Both the position numbers and the translations under genes were made by a program. 64,000 nucleotides of DNA, from positions 558,001 through 622,000 of the forward strand of contig NZ_JABBYO010000002.1 in the NCBI RefSeq assembly GCF_012958305.1. Reading direction: 5' to 3'. The notes under the pieces are model-generated. The model did no database searches, was not told the origin of the DNA, and saw nothing but the letters and a program-made list of their open reading frames with translations. Positions 28,233 through 37,610 of the stretch are shown piece after piece. The stretch is from Tautonia rosea (lineage in GTDB: Bacteria > Planctomycetota > Planctomycetia > Isosphaerales > Isosphaeraceae). Each line of letters opens with the position of its first letter. Positions within the stretch are counted from its first letter, which is position 1.

Positions 28233-29786
28233 TTGGACCTGTTCGGCCGCGCAAAACAATGGGTCAAGGGCATGGCACCGGCCCCTCCCCCTGAGGTGCA
28301 AACCTTTCGGGTGAGCTGTCCGGAAGGGCATGTCATCCGGGGTCGCCGCCTGGAAGGGTATCAGGCGCTCAGGTGTCCCGAGTGTGGGCTTGGGGTCTTC
28401 GTGCTTCCGAGCAGCCCATTACCTATGCCCCCCATGCCCGCGGCTCGTGTTGATCCGAATCAACAGGCAGGGGTCGGGTTTGACGAGGCTCCAATCCCTC
28501 TTTCCGATCATGTCCCCGACCCGATGCACGAGGCTGCAGAGGTCGAATGGCTGGAGCCGGTTGACTCGACCGGGGAATCATTGCCAGGCGGCCTTTCGGG
28601 GTTCGATCCGGTCGAGGCGGCGGTTTCGGAGTTGCCAACTTCCGAAAAGCGGCCTCCCGCTGGCAATCGACAGGCCCCGGCATCAGATCGACCTTCGATC
28701 CGCGAACCACGTCCTTCGCGGCGGGATCAACCGCAGCCTGTCCGGCCCCAGCGTTCGGATCAGCCAGACGTGCACTTCGGCCGACAGATCCTCATCCCGG
28801 CCCGACCCGGCCTCCGAGAGCGGGTCCGGCGGAACCGCCCCTTACTGGTGGCATCGGCCGTGGTCCTGGTGCTGGGGGGGACCGTCTTCTGGACGATCGT
28901 CCAAAATCAGCGGCGAAATGCTCCGGTTCTGGTGCAGCAAGGCCGAGACGAAGGAATCCCTGCCCTGGATCGGGGCGATTTTGACCAGGCCTATCGAATC
29001 CTCTCGCGGGCGGCGGAGGCGGTGGAGTCGCTTCGGGGGCAGATTCGAGGGGCCGACGAGGTGCGTCAGGCCGCTCGCGAGGCGGCAATCTTTGTCGACC
29101 TCATCCCCGACCGGCTGGAGATGATCCTCGATCAACGGGCGCGGTCGAGTGATGAATCCGAATGGCAGGCCACGTTCGATCGATCCTACAAGGGTCGGGC
29201 CATCCTCATCTCGGCGCAGGTGACGGCGACTCCGGCCGACAGCGCTGGGCGTTACGAACTGAACTACCGGATTTTGTCCGAGGGTCCGATTGCCCCTCGC
29301 GAAGCTCGAATCGACTTCGAAGGGTTCCGACTCTTCGAGATCAGTGAGCCTGAGGTGGGCTGGCAAATTCAATTCGGGGCTCGCCTGGCTGCGGTCGAAT
29401 CGGAACCCAATGGCTGGCGGTTTCGCCTCGAGCCGAACAGTGGCGTAACGATGACGCATCAGGAAGCAATCCGATCCCTCGGTTGGACCCCGGTCGAAAC
29501 GGCCTCACTCCCTCCTAACTCGATACGAGAGCACCGCTTCTCACCCCTTCTGCTAACGACCCTGTTGAGCCCTCCGCCTCGTCAAGACCTCAGGGGAGAG
29601 ACGCCCGATCAAATCTTGCAACGGTTGGGCGCCCCACGGTCCTTTGCCAGGTCCGCTTCTCAGGGGGAGTATCTCGAACAATGGATCTACGATGCTCCCT
29701 CCGGTGCCCGGCAGTATCTCAATTTTCTCAGATCGACAGGGCGAAGTGGTCCCGCCGTGGTGGCCCAGGACTTCTATCTCCGTTGA
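28233..29786 (+). CDS. membrane protein with N-terminal zinc-ribbon-like motif
   Basis: About 517 residues from TTG 28233, which has AGGAGG six bases upstream; a GTG at 28197 is the longer alternative. Near the N-terminus CPEGHVIRGRRLEGYQALRC with a following CPECG pattern resembles a treble-clef/zinc ribbon. A Pro/Ser/Arg-rich linker leads to one membrane span (about 210-232: PLLVASAVVLVLGGTVFW). Past the span are a TPR-like stretch and a beta-rich C-terminal domain. I recognise no family; the layout (cytosolic ribbon, one span, outer domain) is common in planctomycete orphans. Confidence 0.65.
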   Translation: MDLFGRAKQWVKGMAPAPPPEVQTFRVSCPEGHVIRGRRLEGYQALRCPECGLGVFVLPSSPLPMPPMPAARVDPNQQAGVGFDEAPIPLSDHVPDPMHEAAEVEWLEPVDSTGESLPGGLSGFDPVEAAVSELPTSEKRPPAGNRQAPASDRPSIREPRPSRRDQPQPVRPQRSDQPDVHFGRQILIPARPGLRERVRRNRPLLVASAVVLVLGGTVFWTIVQNQRRNAPVLVQQGRDEGIPALDRGDFDQAYRILSRAAEAVESLRGQIRGADEVRQAAREAAIFVDLIPDRLEMILDQRARSSDESEWQATFDRSYKGRAILISAQVTATPADSAGRYELNYRILSEGPIAPREARIDFEGFRLFEISEPEVGWQIQFGARLAAVESEPNGWRFRLEPNSGVTMTHQEAIRSLGWTPVETASLPPNSIREHRFSPLLLTTLLSPPPRQDLRGETPDQILQRLGAPRSFARSASQGEYLEQWIYDAPSGARQYLNFLRSTGRSGPAVVAQDFYLR

Positions 29787-30399
29787 CGATCGGCTCCCGA
29801 GGCAAAACCCCACTTCCTCCATTCCAATCCCCACGAACCACCGAATCCGGATCGGCTCTTTCGGCGATCACCTGGAGACTCAACCGATTCCTCAGCGGTG
29901 GTGGAACGAACCTCACGGTCGTTGAGGAATAGGATGTCCGGGAGTCCACCCAGGATATTTCGCGATGGTATTGGATTTGCATACATGTCTCTGGTCGCGC
30001 GTTGAGCAATCCTCTGGAACCGACTGGAATGATCAAGCCTTAAGCGTGTCAGAGACACGGGAAAGGCAGTGTCCGAGCGCTGATCGAAGTTTTTCGGGGA
30101 ATCCATCAAACCTTTCGCCTGACCGGGCGTACTATTCTACACAGGTGACATCGCAGGCTCTGGCATCTTGCCCTTGGCGCATAATGTGCTAGGCTTCGCC
30201 ACCCGGACGACGATCCTTACCTGAAGGTTTTTTCAGATCGAACTGGATTCTGTTGGATTCGAGTCCGCGGTTGCCTGAAGTTGACCCTGCTCGAATCATT
30301 CCATCCGGTTCTTCACGTGGGTTCGGTCATCTTGGCCGGTTTCGGCCAGGATGTTGCACATCGTCCCGCCCGCTCGCGACGAACATCTGGAGGTGTGTC
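29787..30399. other. intergenic region upstream of the DksA-like gene
   Basis: About 610 bases. No supported gene. The stretch just before the DksA-like gene should hold its promoter; a TACTAT box near 30130 is a weak -10 candidate. Confidence 0.35.
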
Positions 30400-30879
30400 A
30401 TGGCTCGTAAAGACGCGCTGTTTCGTTTGCACTCGCGATTGGTCGCCCGTCGCGACGCCTTGCGGAAAGCCTTGGCTGGTGATCTTGAATCGCTGAACGA
30501 TCTGCGGGCGATGAACGACGTGGGCGATAGCGTCGATGCGGCCGTCGACTCGGCCAACGATGAAATCAGTTCGCAAATCGCCCAGATCGAGAGCCGGGAA
30601 CTCAGCCAGATCGAACATGCCCTCGACCGCATGTCCGAGGGAACCTACGGCCAGTGCGAACATTGTGGCGGGAAGATTGCCGTCGCCCGGTTGAACGCGC
30701 TCCCGTACACCTGCACCTGCATCGACTGCCAGCGCGAGCAGGAGCGGATGGGCCACACTGGCATGAGCCAGGCAATCGACTACCGATGGTCTGAGATCTC
30801 CGATCGTCATTTCGACGAGAACGATCGGCAAATCAACCTCAGCGACTACGAAATGGACATGAGTGAGTCGGGCCGCTAA
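30400..30879 (+). CDS. DksA/TraR-family zinc-finger regulator
   Basis: 159 residues from ATG 30400, with GGAGGT six bases upstream. An N-terminal coiled coil (about 5-75) and the C4 zinc finger CEHCGGKIAVARLNALPYTC with a following CIDC form the DksA/TraR architecture. These proteins bind RNA polymerase through the secondary channel and adjust promoter response, often with ppGpp. The coiled-coil tip reads DVGDSVDAAVDSAND, similar to the DxxDxA tip that acts in DksA. The C-terminal 35 residues are acidic and extend beyond the core. A strong terminator follows, so it is probably monocistronic and well expressed. Confidence 0.9.
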   Translation: MARKDALFRLHSRLVARRDALRKALAGDLESLNDLRAMNDVGDSVDAAVDSANDEISSQIAQIESRELSQIEHALDRMSEGTYGQCEHCGGKIAVARLNALPYTCTCIDCQREQERMGHTGMSQAIDYRWSEISDRHFDENDRQINLSDYEMDMSESGR

Positions 30880-30924
30880 GGCGAGACTCACCATGCTGCC
30901 GAGGCCGATTCGGCGAACCACACA

Positions 30925-30963
30925 GGGCGGGATGGCGTGACATCGTCATCCCGCCCTTTTTTT
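30925..30963 (+). terminator. rho-independent terminator of the DksA-like gene
   Basis: 10 perfect pairs (30925-30934 with 30947-30956), extendable to 13 with one G-U pair, followed by seven T residues at 30957-30963. The clearest intrinsic terminator in the window. Confidence 0.9.
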
Positions 30964-31150
30964 GTCCGTGAGGCAGGGTGGTCATTCGAATCCGACCCAG
31001 CTTCGCTGCTTTGACTCTGACGAACTGCGAGGCATATACTCTACGAGCGATCATGATTTGTGAGCGAGGGAACGTCGCCACACCTGGCATGTCCATTGGT
31101 CATTGCCGGGAACCTCATCAGGTCTCCTTCGACGAGTGGAGCGCATCTTG

Positions 31151-32398
31151 ATGGCATCGCGACCCTCCACCGCCATGATGTTTGCCGCTGTCGGTTGCAT
31201 CGGCCTCGGCTTTGGTCTGGGCTCGATCGTCGATCGAGGAGGCCGGCTCAACGCGGATCCCTCACCGACTCGTCCCAATGATCCAGACCGGATCCTTGAG
31301 CCCGCCGGACTCGACCATTCCGACGAGGCGATCTATCAGAGCCTTGCCCGGCAGTACGAACAGTTCTATCAGGTCAACCGAACCTTCGAACTGGTTTCCA
31401 AGGTCGTGTCCCGAACCGTGGTTCACATCGTCGCCGTGAAACGGGCTGAGGAGCAGGAGGGGCGGACCCGTCGAACGTTCGAGGAGAGCGGGTCGGGGGT
31501 CATTGTCCAGTCCTCCATCCGGCCTGGCCTCTTTGTCCTGACGAACAATCACGTTATCAGCGGCGCCGATCCGGACAATATCCAGATCAATCTGCACGAT
31601 GGCCGGGTCCTCCGTCCCAAGGCTATCTTCCGTGATGAAGACTCCGACGTGGCAGTCCTGGAATTGCCTGTGAATGATCTTCCTTCCGCTCGCCTCGGCG
31701 ATAGCGACGAGGCCGTCCCGGGAACCTGGGTTCTCGCGGTCGGTAGTCCCTTCGGACTGACGCACTCGGTCAGCCAGGGGATCATCAGCGCCCGAGGTCG
31801 CCAGGAACGTGATCTCTATGAAAGTGGCGTGCACAACCAGGATTTCCTCCAGACCGATGCCGCGATCAATCCGGGGAATTCCGGAGGTCCGCTAGTCAAT
31901 CTTCGAGGAGAGGTGATCGGGATCAATACCGCCATCGCGTCGCACGGAGGTGGCAACGAAGGAGTCGGTTACAGCATTCCGATCAACCTGGCTCGGTGGG
32001 CCATGGATCAGCTCATCACCACCGGCAGGGTGCGACGAGGAGCCATCGGCATCTCGCTTCAGGACATCTTTCCCGAAGACTACGAACGCTATGGCCTGGA
32101 CCGTCCCCGAGGCACCCGCATCTCGGCGGTCGCCGAGGACTCGCCCGCCAAGTCGAGTGGAATTCAGAAGGGGGACGTGATCGTTCGCTTCAATGGAATC
32201 CAGGTCAACAACACCTGGCATTTAATCAACATGGTCTCTACCACCCCGATTGGCCAATCGGTGGAACTGGTGGTAAAGCGAAATGGCAGTGAAGTCTCAA
32301 TGAAGGTCGAAGTGGCCGATTTTGAAGAATTGACCGCGAAGCTTCCCCAGATCCCCACTCGGAACCTCAGCCCCGAGGGGTATCTGGTCCGTCCGTGA
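31151..32398 (+). CDS. membrane-anchored HtrA/DegP-type serine protease
   Basis: 415 residues from ATG 31151 (GGAG about 10 bases upstream; a TTG at 31103 is less likely). One N-terminal membrane segment (about 10-27) anchors it to face the periplasm. The trypsin-like triad is visible: His134 (TNNHVISG), Asp166 (DSDVAVLEL) and Ser244 (NPGNSGGP). A single C-terminal PDZ domain (about 310-395, with RGTRISAVAEDSPAKSSG) follows. It acts in envelope protein quality control. The single PDZ and anchor are like DegS or actinobacterial HtrA rather than DegP. Confidence 0.92.
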   Translation: MASRPSTAMMFAAVGCIGLGFGLGSIVDRGGRLNADPSPTRPNDPDRILEPAGLDHSDEAIYQSLARQYEQFYQVNRTFELVSKVVSRTVVHIVAVKRAEEQEGRTRRTFEESGSGVIVQSSIRPGLFVLTNNHVISGADPDNIQINLHDGRVLRPKAIFRDEDSDVAVLELPVNDLPSARLGDSDEAVPGTWVLAVGSPFGLTHSVSQGIISARGRQERDLYESGVHNQDFLQTDAAINPGNSGGPLVNLRGEVIGINTAIASHGGGNEGVGYSIPINLARWAMDQLITTGRVRRGAIGISLQDIFPEDYERYGLDRPRGTRISAVAEDSPAKSSGIQKGDVIVRFNGIQVNNTWHLINMVSTTPIGQSVELVVKRNGSEVSMKVEVADFEELTAKLPQIPTRNLSPEGYLVRP

Positions 32399-32505
32399 CC
32401 GTGGGCTGTGTCTGGAGGGAACAGGAATGCTGAGCCGAGACTCAGCGTCCTCCCCTCCGGTCCGACTTCCTTGCATTCCTTCTCCCTTCTCAACGAGCTC
32501 AGACC

Positions 32506-33549
32506 TTGCTCCCCTCGTCTGGTGACTGTCGATCCCTGCAACTCGCTCTCCGGCAACTCGGTGAGTCGCGCTCGATCAGCCGAGAACTTGCCTTCGAAGC
32601 CGTGTCCGAGATTGTGGCCGGACAGGCTTCCGAGGTCCTCATCACGGCCTTCCTGGTCGGGTTGCGGGTCAAAGGGGAATCAGACGAGGAACTCGCCGGT
32701 GCCGTCGATGCGGTTCGGCGTGCGATGACCCCATTCGATGTCCCCGTGCGGCCTGTGCTCGACACCTGTGGCACGGGAGGCGACGGAGCGGCTTCGGTCA
32801 ACGTTTCGACGGCCTCGGCGATTGTCGTCGCCGCCTCGGGTGTTCCCGTCGCCAAGCACGGGAATCGGTCAGCCTCGGGAGTCTCCGGAAGCTCCGAAGT
32901 GCTCGAACAATTGGGAGTGGCGATTGATCCGGGGCACGAGACGCAGAAACGTTGCCTTGCGGAACTCGGCCTGACGTTTCTCTTTGCGCCGAGTTTTCAT
33001 CCGGCCTTGCGGCACGTGGCAGGGGTTCGCAAGCAGTTGCCGTTCCGCACCTTGTTCAATCTGGTTGGGCCGCTGGCCAACCCGGCTCGCCCTGAATATC
33101 AGCTTGTCGGCGTTCCGGATTCCAGGCTCGCTCAACTGATAGCCAATGCCCTCGCTCGACTCGGGATCACCCGAGCGGCTGTCGTCTCTGGGCCGGAAGG
33201 GCTGGACGAGGTCGGACTATCCGGACCGACTCAGGTGATCTGGATCGAGGGTAATCGGGTCGAGTCGCGCACCTGGTTGCCGGCGGAGTTTGGTCTTCCC
33301 GAGACCCGAGCCGACGAACTCCGGGTTTCTGATTCCAACGACAGCGCCGATCTCATCCTTCGGATGCTCGAAGGAGAACCCGGCCCCGTCCGATCGGTCG
33401 TGCTTGCCAATGCTGCCGCCGCCTTGATGGTCGCCGGGCATGCGAGCCGTCCGGCCGAAGGCGTCTCCCAGGCGGCCGAGGCGATTGACTCCGGCAAAGC
33501 TCGGGACTTGCTCGATCGCTGGATCAGGCTGACCCACCCCTCGACGTGA
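32506..33549 (+). CDS. trpD: anthranilate phosphoribosyltransferase
   Basis: 347 residues starting at TTG, the only suitable start for the N-terminal helical domain. TrpD transfers phosphoribose from PRPP to anthranilate, the second step of tryptophan synthesis. GTGGDG, the NVST strand, KHGNRSASG and the RTLFNLVGPLANPA segment are intact. It is alone: no other trp gene is adjacent. Its 3' end overlaps the convergent GNAT gene by 26 bases. Confidence 0.94.
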   Translation: MLPSSGDCRSLQLALRQLGESRSISRELAFEAVSEIVAGQASEVLITAFLVGLRVKGESDEELAGAVDAVRRAMTPFDVPVRPVLDTCGTGGDGAASVNVSTASAIVVAASGVPVAKHGNRSASGVSGSSEVLEQLGVAIDPGHETQKRCLAELGLTFLFAPSFHPALRHVAGVRKQLPFRTLFNLVGPLANPARPEYQLVGVPDSRLAQLIANALARLGITRAAVVSGPEGLDEVGLSGPTQVIWIEGNRVESRTWLPAEFGLPETRADELRVSDSNDSADLILRMLEGEPGPVRSVVLANAAAALMVAGHASRPAEGVSQAAEAIDSGKARDLLDRWIRLTHPST

Positions 33550-34060
33550 AGGGATGTCGAGTCGGTTCGCTCACGCTCTCGGATCGACCGTAACGATCGG
33601 GCCACAGTTCCTCAAACACAACATAACCGCCCGGTAACATCCCGAGAGCCTCGTAAGTCTTCTGAGCCCGGTGATTCTCCTGTTCGACGTAAAGCCGAAG
33701 CCCGATCACCTCGTCTGTCTGGTGAGCCGTTTCCCTGATGTGCGAATGTAAAGCCCGAAAGACCCCGAACCCTCGGGCTTCGCTGACCACGTAGACGCTC
33801 TGTAACCACCAGATCCAGCCGCATCTCCAGTCGCTCCACTCTCGGGAGATGGCGGATTGACCGAGGAGCTTCCCCTCGCGTTCGGCAACCCAATATCGCA
33901 AGCGGTCTTCCGTCGTCAGGGCTCGTTCCACGCCCCGACCGACGACCGAAGGGTCGAGCTGTTTGCCTTCGGTTTCGAGTGCCAACGAGCAATTGAACGA
34001 CACAAGGGCATCGCGATCCGAAAGTTGAGCATCTCGGACGATCAGGGAACCGGTCTTCAT
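33524..34060 (-). CDS. GNAT-family N-acetyltransferase
   Basis: 178 residues. The acetyl-CoA fold is visible: strand LLGQSAISREWSDW, WWLQSVYVVSEARGFGVFRAL (motif A, in which the usual Q/R-x-x-G-x-G/A is close to ARGFG), and LRLYVEQENHRAQKTYEALGM (motif B). The family acetylates amines on small molecules or proteins; the substrate is unknown. It starts inside the last codons of the rhomboid gene (4-base ATGA overlap), so the two are translationally coupled. Confidence 0.85.
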   Translation of the reverse strand: MKTGSLIVRDAQLSDRDALVSFNCSLALETEGKQLDPSVVGRGVERALTTEDRLRYWVAEREGKLLGQSAISREWSDWRCGWIWWLQSVYVVSEARGFGVFRALHSHIRETAHQTDEVIGLRLYVEQENHRAQKTYEALGMLPGGYVVFEELWPDRYGRSESVSEPTRHPFTSRGGSA

Positions 34061-35016
34061 CTCAGTCGCTCGCCTCGGCGGTTGCGGGCACGTTCGCTTG
34101 CCTCTTGAAGGATGCGGTTTTCTTCCTCGGTCAAGCCGGAACGTCCTTCCCGGGCAATCTTGGCGAGAATTTCATCGAGCTTGGCATCGAGGTGTTCATC
34201 GGGGAACATGCCCGAAGACCCGATCTGGCCCGCACTGCCGGATCGGGCAGGAGTCTTTGCTCCCTGACGGGAGGGCCGCCGAGTTCGCGGTTCGGGAGTG
34301 AAGATTTTCAAACGGCTGCGACGGCCCCATCTCCAGCTCCATCCGCTGGTGATCCGAGACCATCGCAGGTCGTACTTTTTGTACAGAAAGCCGTAGGCGG
34401 CTCCACTAAGATGCGCGGCGAAGGCGATTGGAGCGGTGGTCGACCCCTGGAGGCTCTGGATCAATCCGAGAAGGTCTCGGCCAAAGAAGATGATGGCGAA
34501 CATCCACATTGGCACCGGAAGCACGAAGAAGAGCAGAATCTCCCGGTTTGGGTAGTAGAGCACATAAATGAACAAGGCCGCAGCAACGGCACCAGAGGCT
34601 CCCACCATCCGAGCCTGACCCCCTTGGCTCAGATCAAGAATCGACCAGCACAGCCCGGCGATGATCGCGGCCGTGAGGTACATGGTCAGGAAATCCCGAT
34701 GACCATAGATCTCTTCCAGCTCTCGTCCCACGAACCATAAAAAAATCATGTTCCAAAGGATATGGAACAGGTTCGAGGGGTCGTGAAGAAAGGCGTAGGT
34801 CAGCAGTCGCCAGACCTGAAAATGTTGAACGATCGACTCGCTTCGGGCCGCGAAAGTCTCGTCCAGGAAGATCCGAAGGGGTGGCCCGCCAAGCCATCCC
34901 AACAGAAAGACCGCGACATTAATGAGGATCAGGGTCTTGACGACCGATCCACCGCCCACAAAAAGGCCGAATCCGCCGGGGCGGTCCTGAATGTAGTCGC
35001 GATCGTAGATTCCCAT
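34057..35016 (-). CDS. rhomboid-family intramembrane serine protease
   Basis: 319 residues with at least six membrane spans. The catalytic Ser141 is in GASGAV and the His202 in AAHLSGAAYG; the L1-loop and His/Asn region FHILWNM (84-90) is also present. After the membrane domain, a basic, Arg/Ser-rich cytosolic tail (about 225-319) ends in a helical segment with LDEILAKIAREGRSGLTEEE. Rhomboids cut membrane proteins within the bilayer; the substrate is unknown. It is coupled to the GNAT gene. Confidence 0.92.
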   Translation of the reverse strand: MGIYDRDYIQDRPGGFGLFVGGGSVVKTLILINVAVFLLGWLGGPPLRIFLDETFAARSESIVQHFQVWRLLTYAFLHDPSNLFHILWNMIFLWFVGRELEEIYGHRDFLTMYLTAAIIAGLCWSILDLSQGGQARMVGASGAVAAALFIYVLYYPNREILLFFVLPVPMWMFAIIFFGRDLLGLIQSLQGSTTAPIAFAAHLSGAAYGFLYKKYDLRWSRITSGWSWRWGRRSRLKIFTPEPRTRRPSRQGAKTPARSGSAGQIGSSGMFPDEHLDAKLDEILAKIAREGRSGLTEEENRILQEASERARNRRGERLR

Positions 35017-35129
35017 GATGGCGCGGCGGTCAGGCCCTCCCTCCTCGAGGCGAACGATCCGGCATCCTTTCCATCATCGGTCGGGGTCAGTTCCCCTGTC
35101 AACCGAGACTGGTTGGGAGACCAGCTCAC

Positions 35130-35504
35130 TCAATCGGATTGCAACGCCGAGAGTGCCTCGGACCGGTTTGCATACAAGGGCCAGACTATGTCCAGGGAGG
35201 TGATTCGCAACAGTTCGCGAGCCCGAGGAGAAACCCCGGCCAGGACCATTTGTCCGCCTTTCACCAGCACCGCTTTCCAGCACCGCAACAAGAGGCTGAG
35301 AAAACTGGAGCCGAAGAAATCGACCCCTTCAAGGTCGACAATTAACATCGGCATGGGCAGTTCTTGAATCGGACCAAGCAATACCGAACTCAGCTCCTCG
35401 GCGGTCGAAAGGTCAAATTCCTCAAGGTGCGCGGAAGGAACGAAGATCAGGACGTCGCCTCGACGCTCGAGCGTGAATCCATCGTCTGAGGGGGTCAGAG
35501 ACAT
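35130..35504 (-). CDS. STAS-domain anti-sigma factor antagonist
   Basis: About 124 residues from ATG 35504; ATG 35555 is a longer option. It is a single STAS domain. The phosphorylation-site loop reads DFFGSSFLSLL, where a Ser after the conserved D is the expected target of an anti-sigma kinase. The family releases sigma factors by binding the anti-sigma factor when unphosphorylated. No kinase or sigma factor is adjacent, so its partner must be elsewhere. Confidence 0.85.
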   Translation of the reverse strand: MSLTPSDDGFTLERRGDVLIFVPSAHLEEFDLSTAEELSSVLLGPIQELPMPMLIVDLEGVDFFGSSFLSLLLRCWKAVLVKGGQMVLAGVSPRARELLRITSLDIVWPLYANRSEALSALQSD

Positions 35505-35685
35505 GAGCGTGTGACTACCGTTCCGGGGCTCGGGAAAGGGGACAATCGATGGCATGGAAAGCGATTGCCGATTGTCCCTGATCTAGCCTAGAGTCGGAAC
35601 GCGTCGCAAACAAGAGAACAGTGACTTTTGGTTCGAGAAACTCAGACCCTCTGGCGAATGCGGAAGTCGCCGTGTGCCACCGACC

Positions 35686-35913
35686 TCAGGCCGAAGGCCG
35701 GTAATCCGAGAAGGCTCGAACGACCTCGAACAGGTCATTGCTCACCAGGAGTTCGTCTTCTTCGAAATCACGAAGCCAGACGAAGTTATCGCGGTATGCC
35801 TGGGCGAGCAGAGGGTACAGGTCCGCCAGACGAATCGGGACGGCAGGAGAATCGGTCTCGAGCTCGAATTCGTCCTGCGGTCGGGGAAAAATACGCAGTC
35901 GGGGGGTAGGCAT
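35686..35913 (-). CDS. small acidic protein, unknown function
   Basis: 75 residues from ATG 35913 with a strong GGAGGAG ribosome-binding site. Sequence is acidic in the centre (DNFVWLRDFEEDELLVSNDL) with no Cys, no signal peptide and no membrane span. Its good start signal and regular helix-like pattern suggest a real small protein. It is upstream of the STAS gene on the same strand. Confidence 0.6.
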   Translation of the reverse strand: MPTPRLRIFPRPQDEFELETDSPAVPIRLADLYPLLAQAYRDNFVWLRDFEEDELLVSNDLFEVVRAFSDYRPSA

Positions 35914-36424
35914 CGGATCTCCTCCTCCGAGCAAATCGTCTCAAGGAGTGCCGGCTACCGATGACGTCGCCGACTGAGCGAGGATGTTGGCTCTGTGACC
36001 ATTGCCACGAGAACCTCACAGTCCTAGCAGAGACGATCGACTACTCAACAGTGGCCGAGACCGCTTTGCCGGAATCCAACCGGTATGCGACGACTCGCCA
36101 TTTTTCGATGTCTTACAAGCCTTATCGGACGTTTCGGGGAACGACCATCAGGGAATCTCAGACAATTTCTCCCCAAAAAATGGTGAACCCCCTCACCATC
36201 GTTCCCTTCTGGGCCACTGAACGCAGAAATGCGATTGCGAGCGATCCGAACGTCGGAACCGCTCAAGGTCCATTGATCGCAGGACCGGCTCTCGCAACCG
36301 TAGCGAGGAATTGTCGGACCTGGCATACTTGACTTCCTTTGGTGGATGACAGGGCGATTGGCGTCCGGAGACCTCGGATCAGGAGTGTCCTGACCCACCG
36401 TCTGAACTGCTTGGAGAATACTCG
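35914..36424. other. divergent intergenic region with a leader hairpin
   Basis: About 510 bases between the small acidic protein gene (minus) and the DapA-family gene (plus). It carries a 7-bp hairpin at 36180-36199 which, on the minus strand, is followed by T6. Confidence 0.4.
36174..36199 (-). terminator. possible leader terminator on the minus strand
   Basis: Arms ATGGTGA (36180-36186) and TCACCAT (36193-36199) with a 6-base loop. Read on the minus strand the stem is followed by six T residues (36174-36179). It lies about 260 bases upstream of the small acidic protein gene, so it may be an attenuator in its leader. Confidence 0.3.
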
Positions 36425-37348
36425 ATGGATTTGCCTCATTTGCATGGGATCGTTCCTCCGCTGGCCACTCCGCTCGGGCCCGATGATGTGATCGACGAAC
36501 CCTCCCTCGACCGGCTGACCCGCGCCTTGATTGACGGTGGGGTGCATGGATTGTGGATTATGGGGACCACTGCCCGATTTGACCTGGTGACCGACCGTGT
36601 CGCCCGTCGCGCGGCCGAACTGGTGGTCACGATCAATAACGGGCGCATCCCTTTGGTCCTGAATGTCTCGGACATGAGTACCCGGCGAACGCTCGAACGG
36701 GCCTCACGATTCGATGACCTGCCCTATGACTACTACGCCGCCTTGCCTCCCTGGTACTTGAATCTCTCGGCCGGCGAACTCATGTCCTATTTCCACGCCC
36801 TCGCCGACGATCTCAGCAAGCCGCTGGTGATATACAACGCCCCTTGGGTCTGCAATCAGCTCAGCTTCGAGCAACTCCAAGTCCTTGCCGAGCATCCCAG
36901 AATCGTCGGCGTCAAGGATGTTTGTCCCAGTCTCTTCCGAACCCAGAACTGGACCTCCGCCACACGTCGCGAACGGAATTTCACCTATCTTCATGGATCA
37001 GACCTGATCGGAACCTCCACTGCACTCGGGGCCGACGGCTTCGTTCCCGCAATCGGCAATGCCTTCCCCGAGCTTTGCGTGGCCGTTTGGGATGCGGCCC
37101 GGTCCAACGACGAAGCCCGTGCCTTCCGACTCCAGAATCAACTCACCCGCCTTGCCCGAACGATGGAGTTCGGTTCGATGCACGCCTGTCTCGAAGTGGC
37201 CTGCCGTCATCGGGGCTTCCTGACTCGGATGCTCCCGGCCCCGTTGGCATCTCTGGACGAGGCCACCGCGCGTCGTGTGGTTCAGGAGATCGAGACGGTC
37301 GGGTTCATACCGGAACCCGAGCCGACGCTTGGAACGGCTTCGGTCTGA
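36425..37348 (+). CDS. dihydrodipicolinate synthase-family lyase/aldolase
   Basis: 307 residues, a TIM barrel of the DapA/NanA family. The Schiff-base Lys is in VGVKDVCPS (about residue 162) and the Tyr in LVIYNAPW (about 137). The GTTGE-type loop reads GTTARFDL, so the usual acidic residue is missing; the substrate is thus unlikely to be the standard DapA one. Members are pyruvate-dependent aldolases or dehydratases acting on sugar acids or amino acid precursors. A GGAG ribosome-binding site lies 9 bases before the ATG. It stands alone. Confidence 0.85.
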   Translation: MDLPHLHGIVPPLATPLGPDDVIDEPSLDRLTRALIDGGVHGLWIMGTTARFDLVTDRVARRAAELVVTINNGRIPLVLNVSDMSTRRTLERASRFDDLPYDYYAALPPWYLNLSAGELMSYFHALADDLSKPLVIYNAPWVCNQLSFEQLQVLAEHPRIVGVKDVCPSLFRTQNWTSATRRERNFTYLHGSDLIGTSTALGADGFVPAIGNAFPELCVAVWDAARSNDEARAFRLQNQLTRLARTMEFGSMHACLEVACRHRGFLTRMLPAPLASLDEATARRVVQEIETVGFIPEPEPTLGTASV

Positions 37349-37610
37349 CAGGCTCACACGCGCCGCGTGGCGGGTCACTGGTTCCGGTGACTGCCCTGAT
37401 GGGCAATGGCTTCAGGAAGTGGCTCGACCCGTCATCCTCTTCGTACGAAGCGGGGGATGACAGGTCGCTCGACTTCTGCTAAAGTTCGCCGCCGTCGCGG
37501 TCGAACGGGCAAGACGCCCAGGACCTGATCGCGTTGACGGTCGAGATCGAACGGAATCGAACCACGGGTTCATGACGGACCCGTTTCAGCCGGTCAGGGA
37601 GGACTCGGGC

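Noticed and set aside
35961-36332. A 123-codon plus-strand frame upstream of the DapA-family gene
   Set aside because: No ribosome-binding site, no domain-like pattern, and it crosses the hairpin at 36180.
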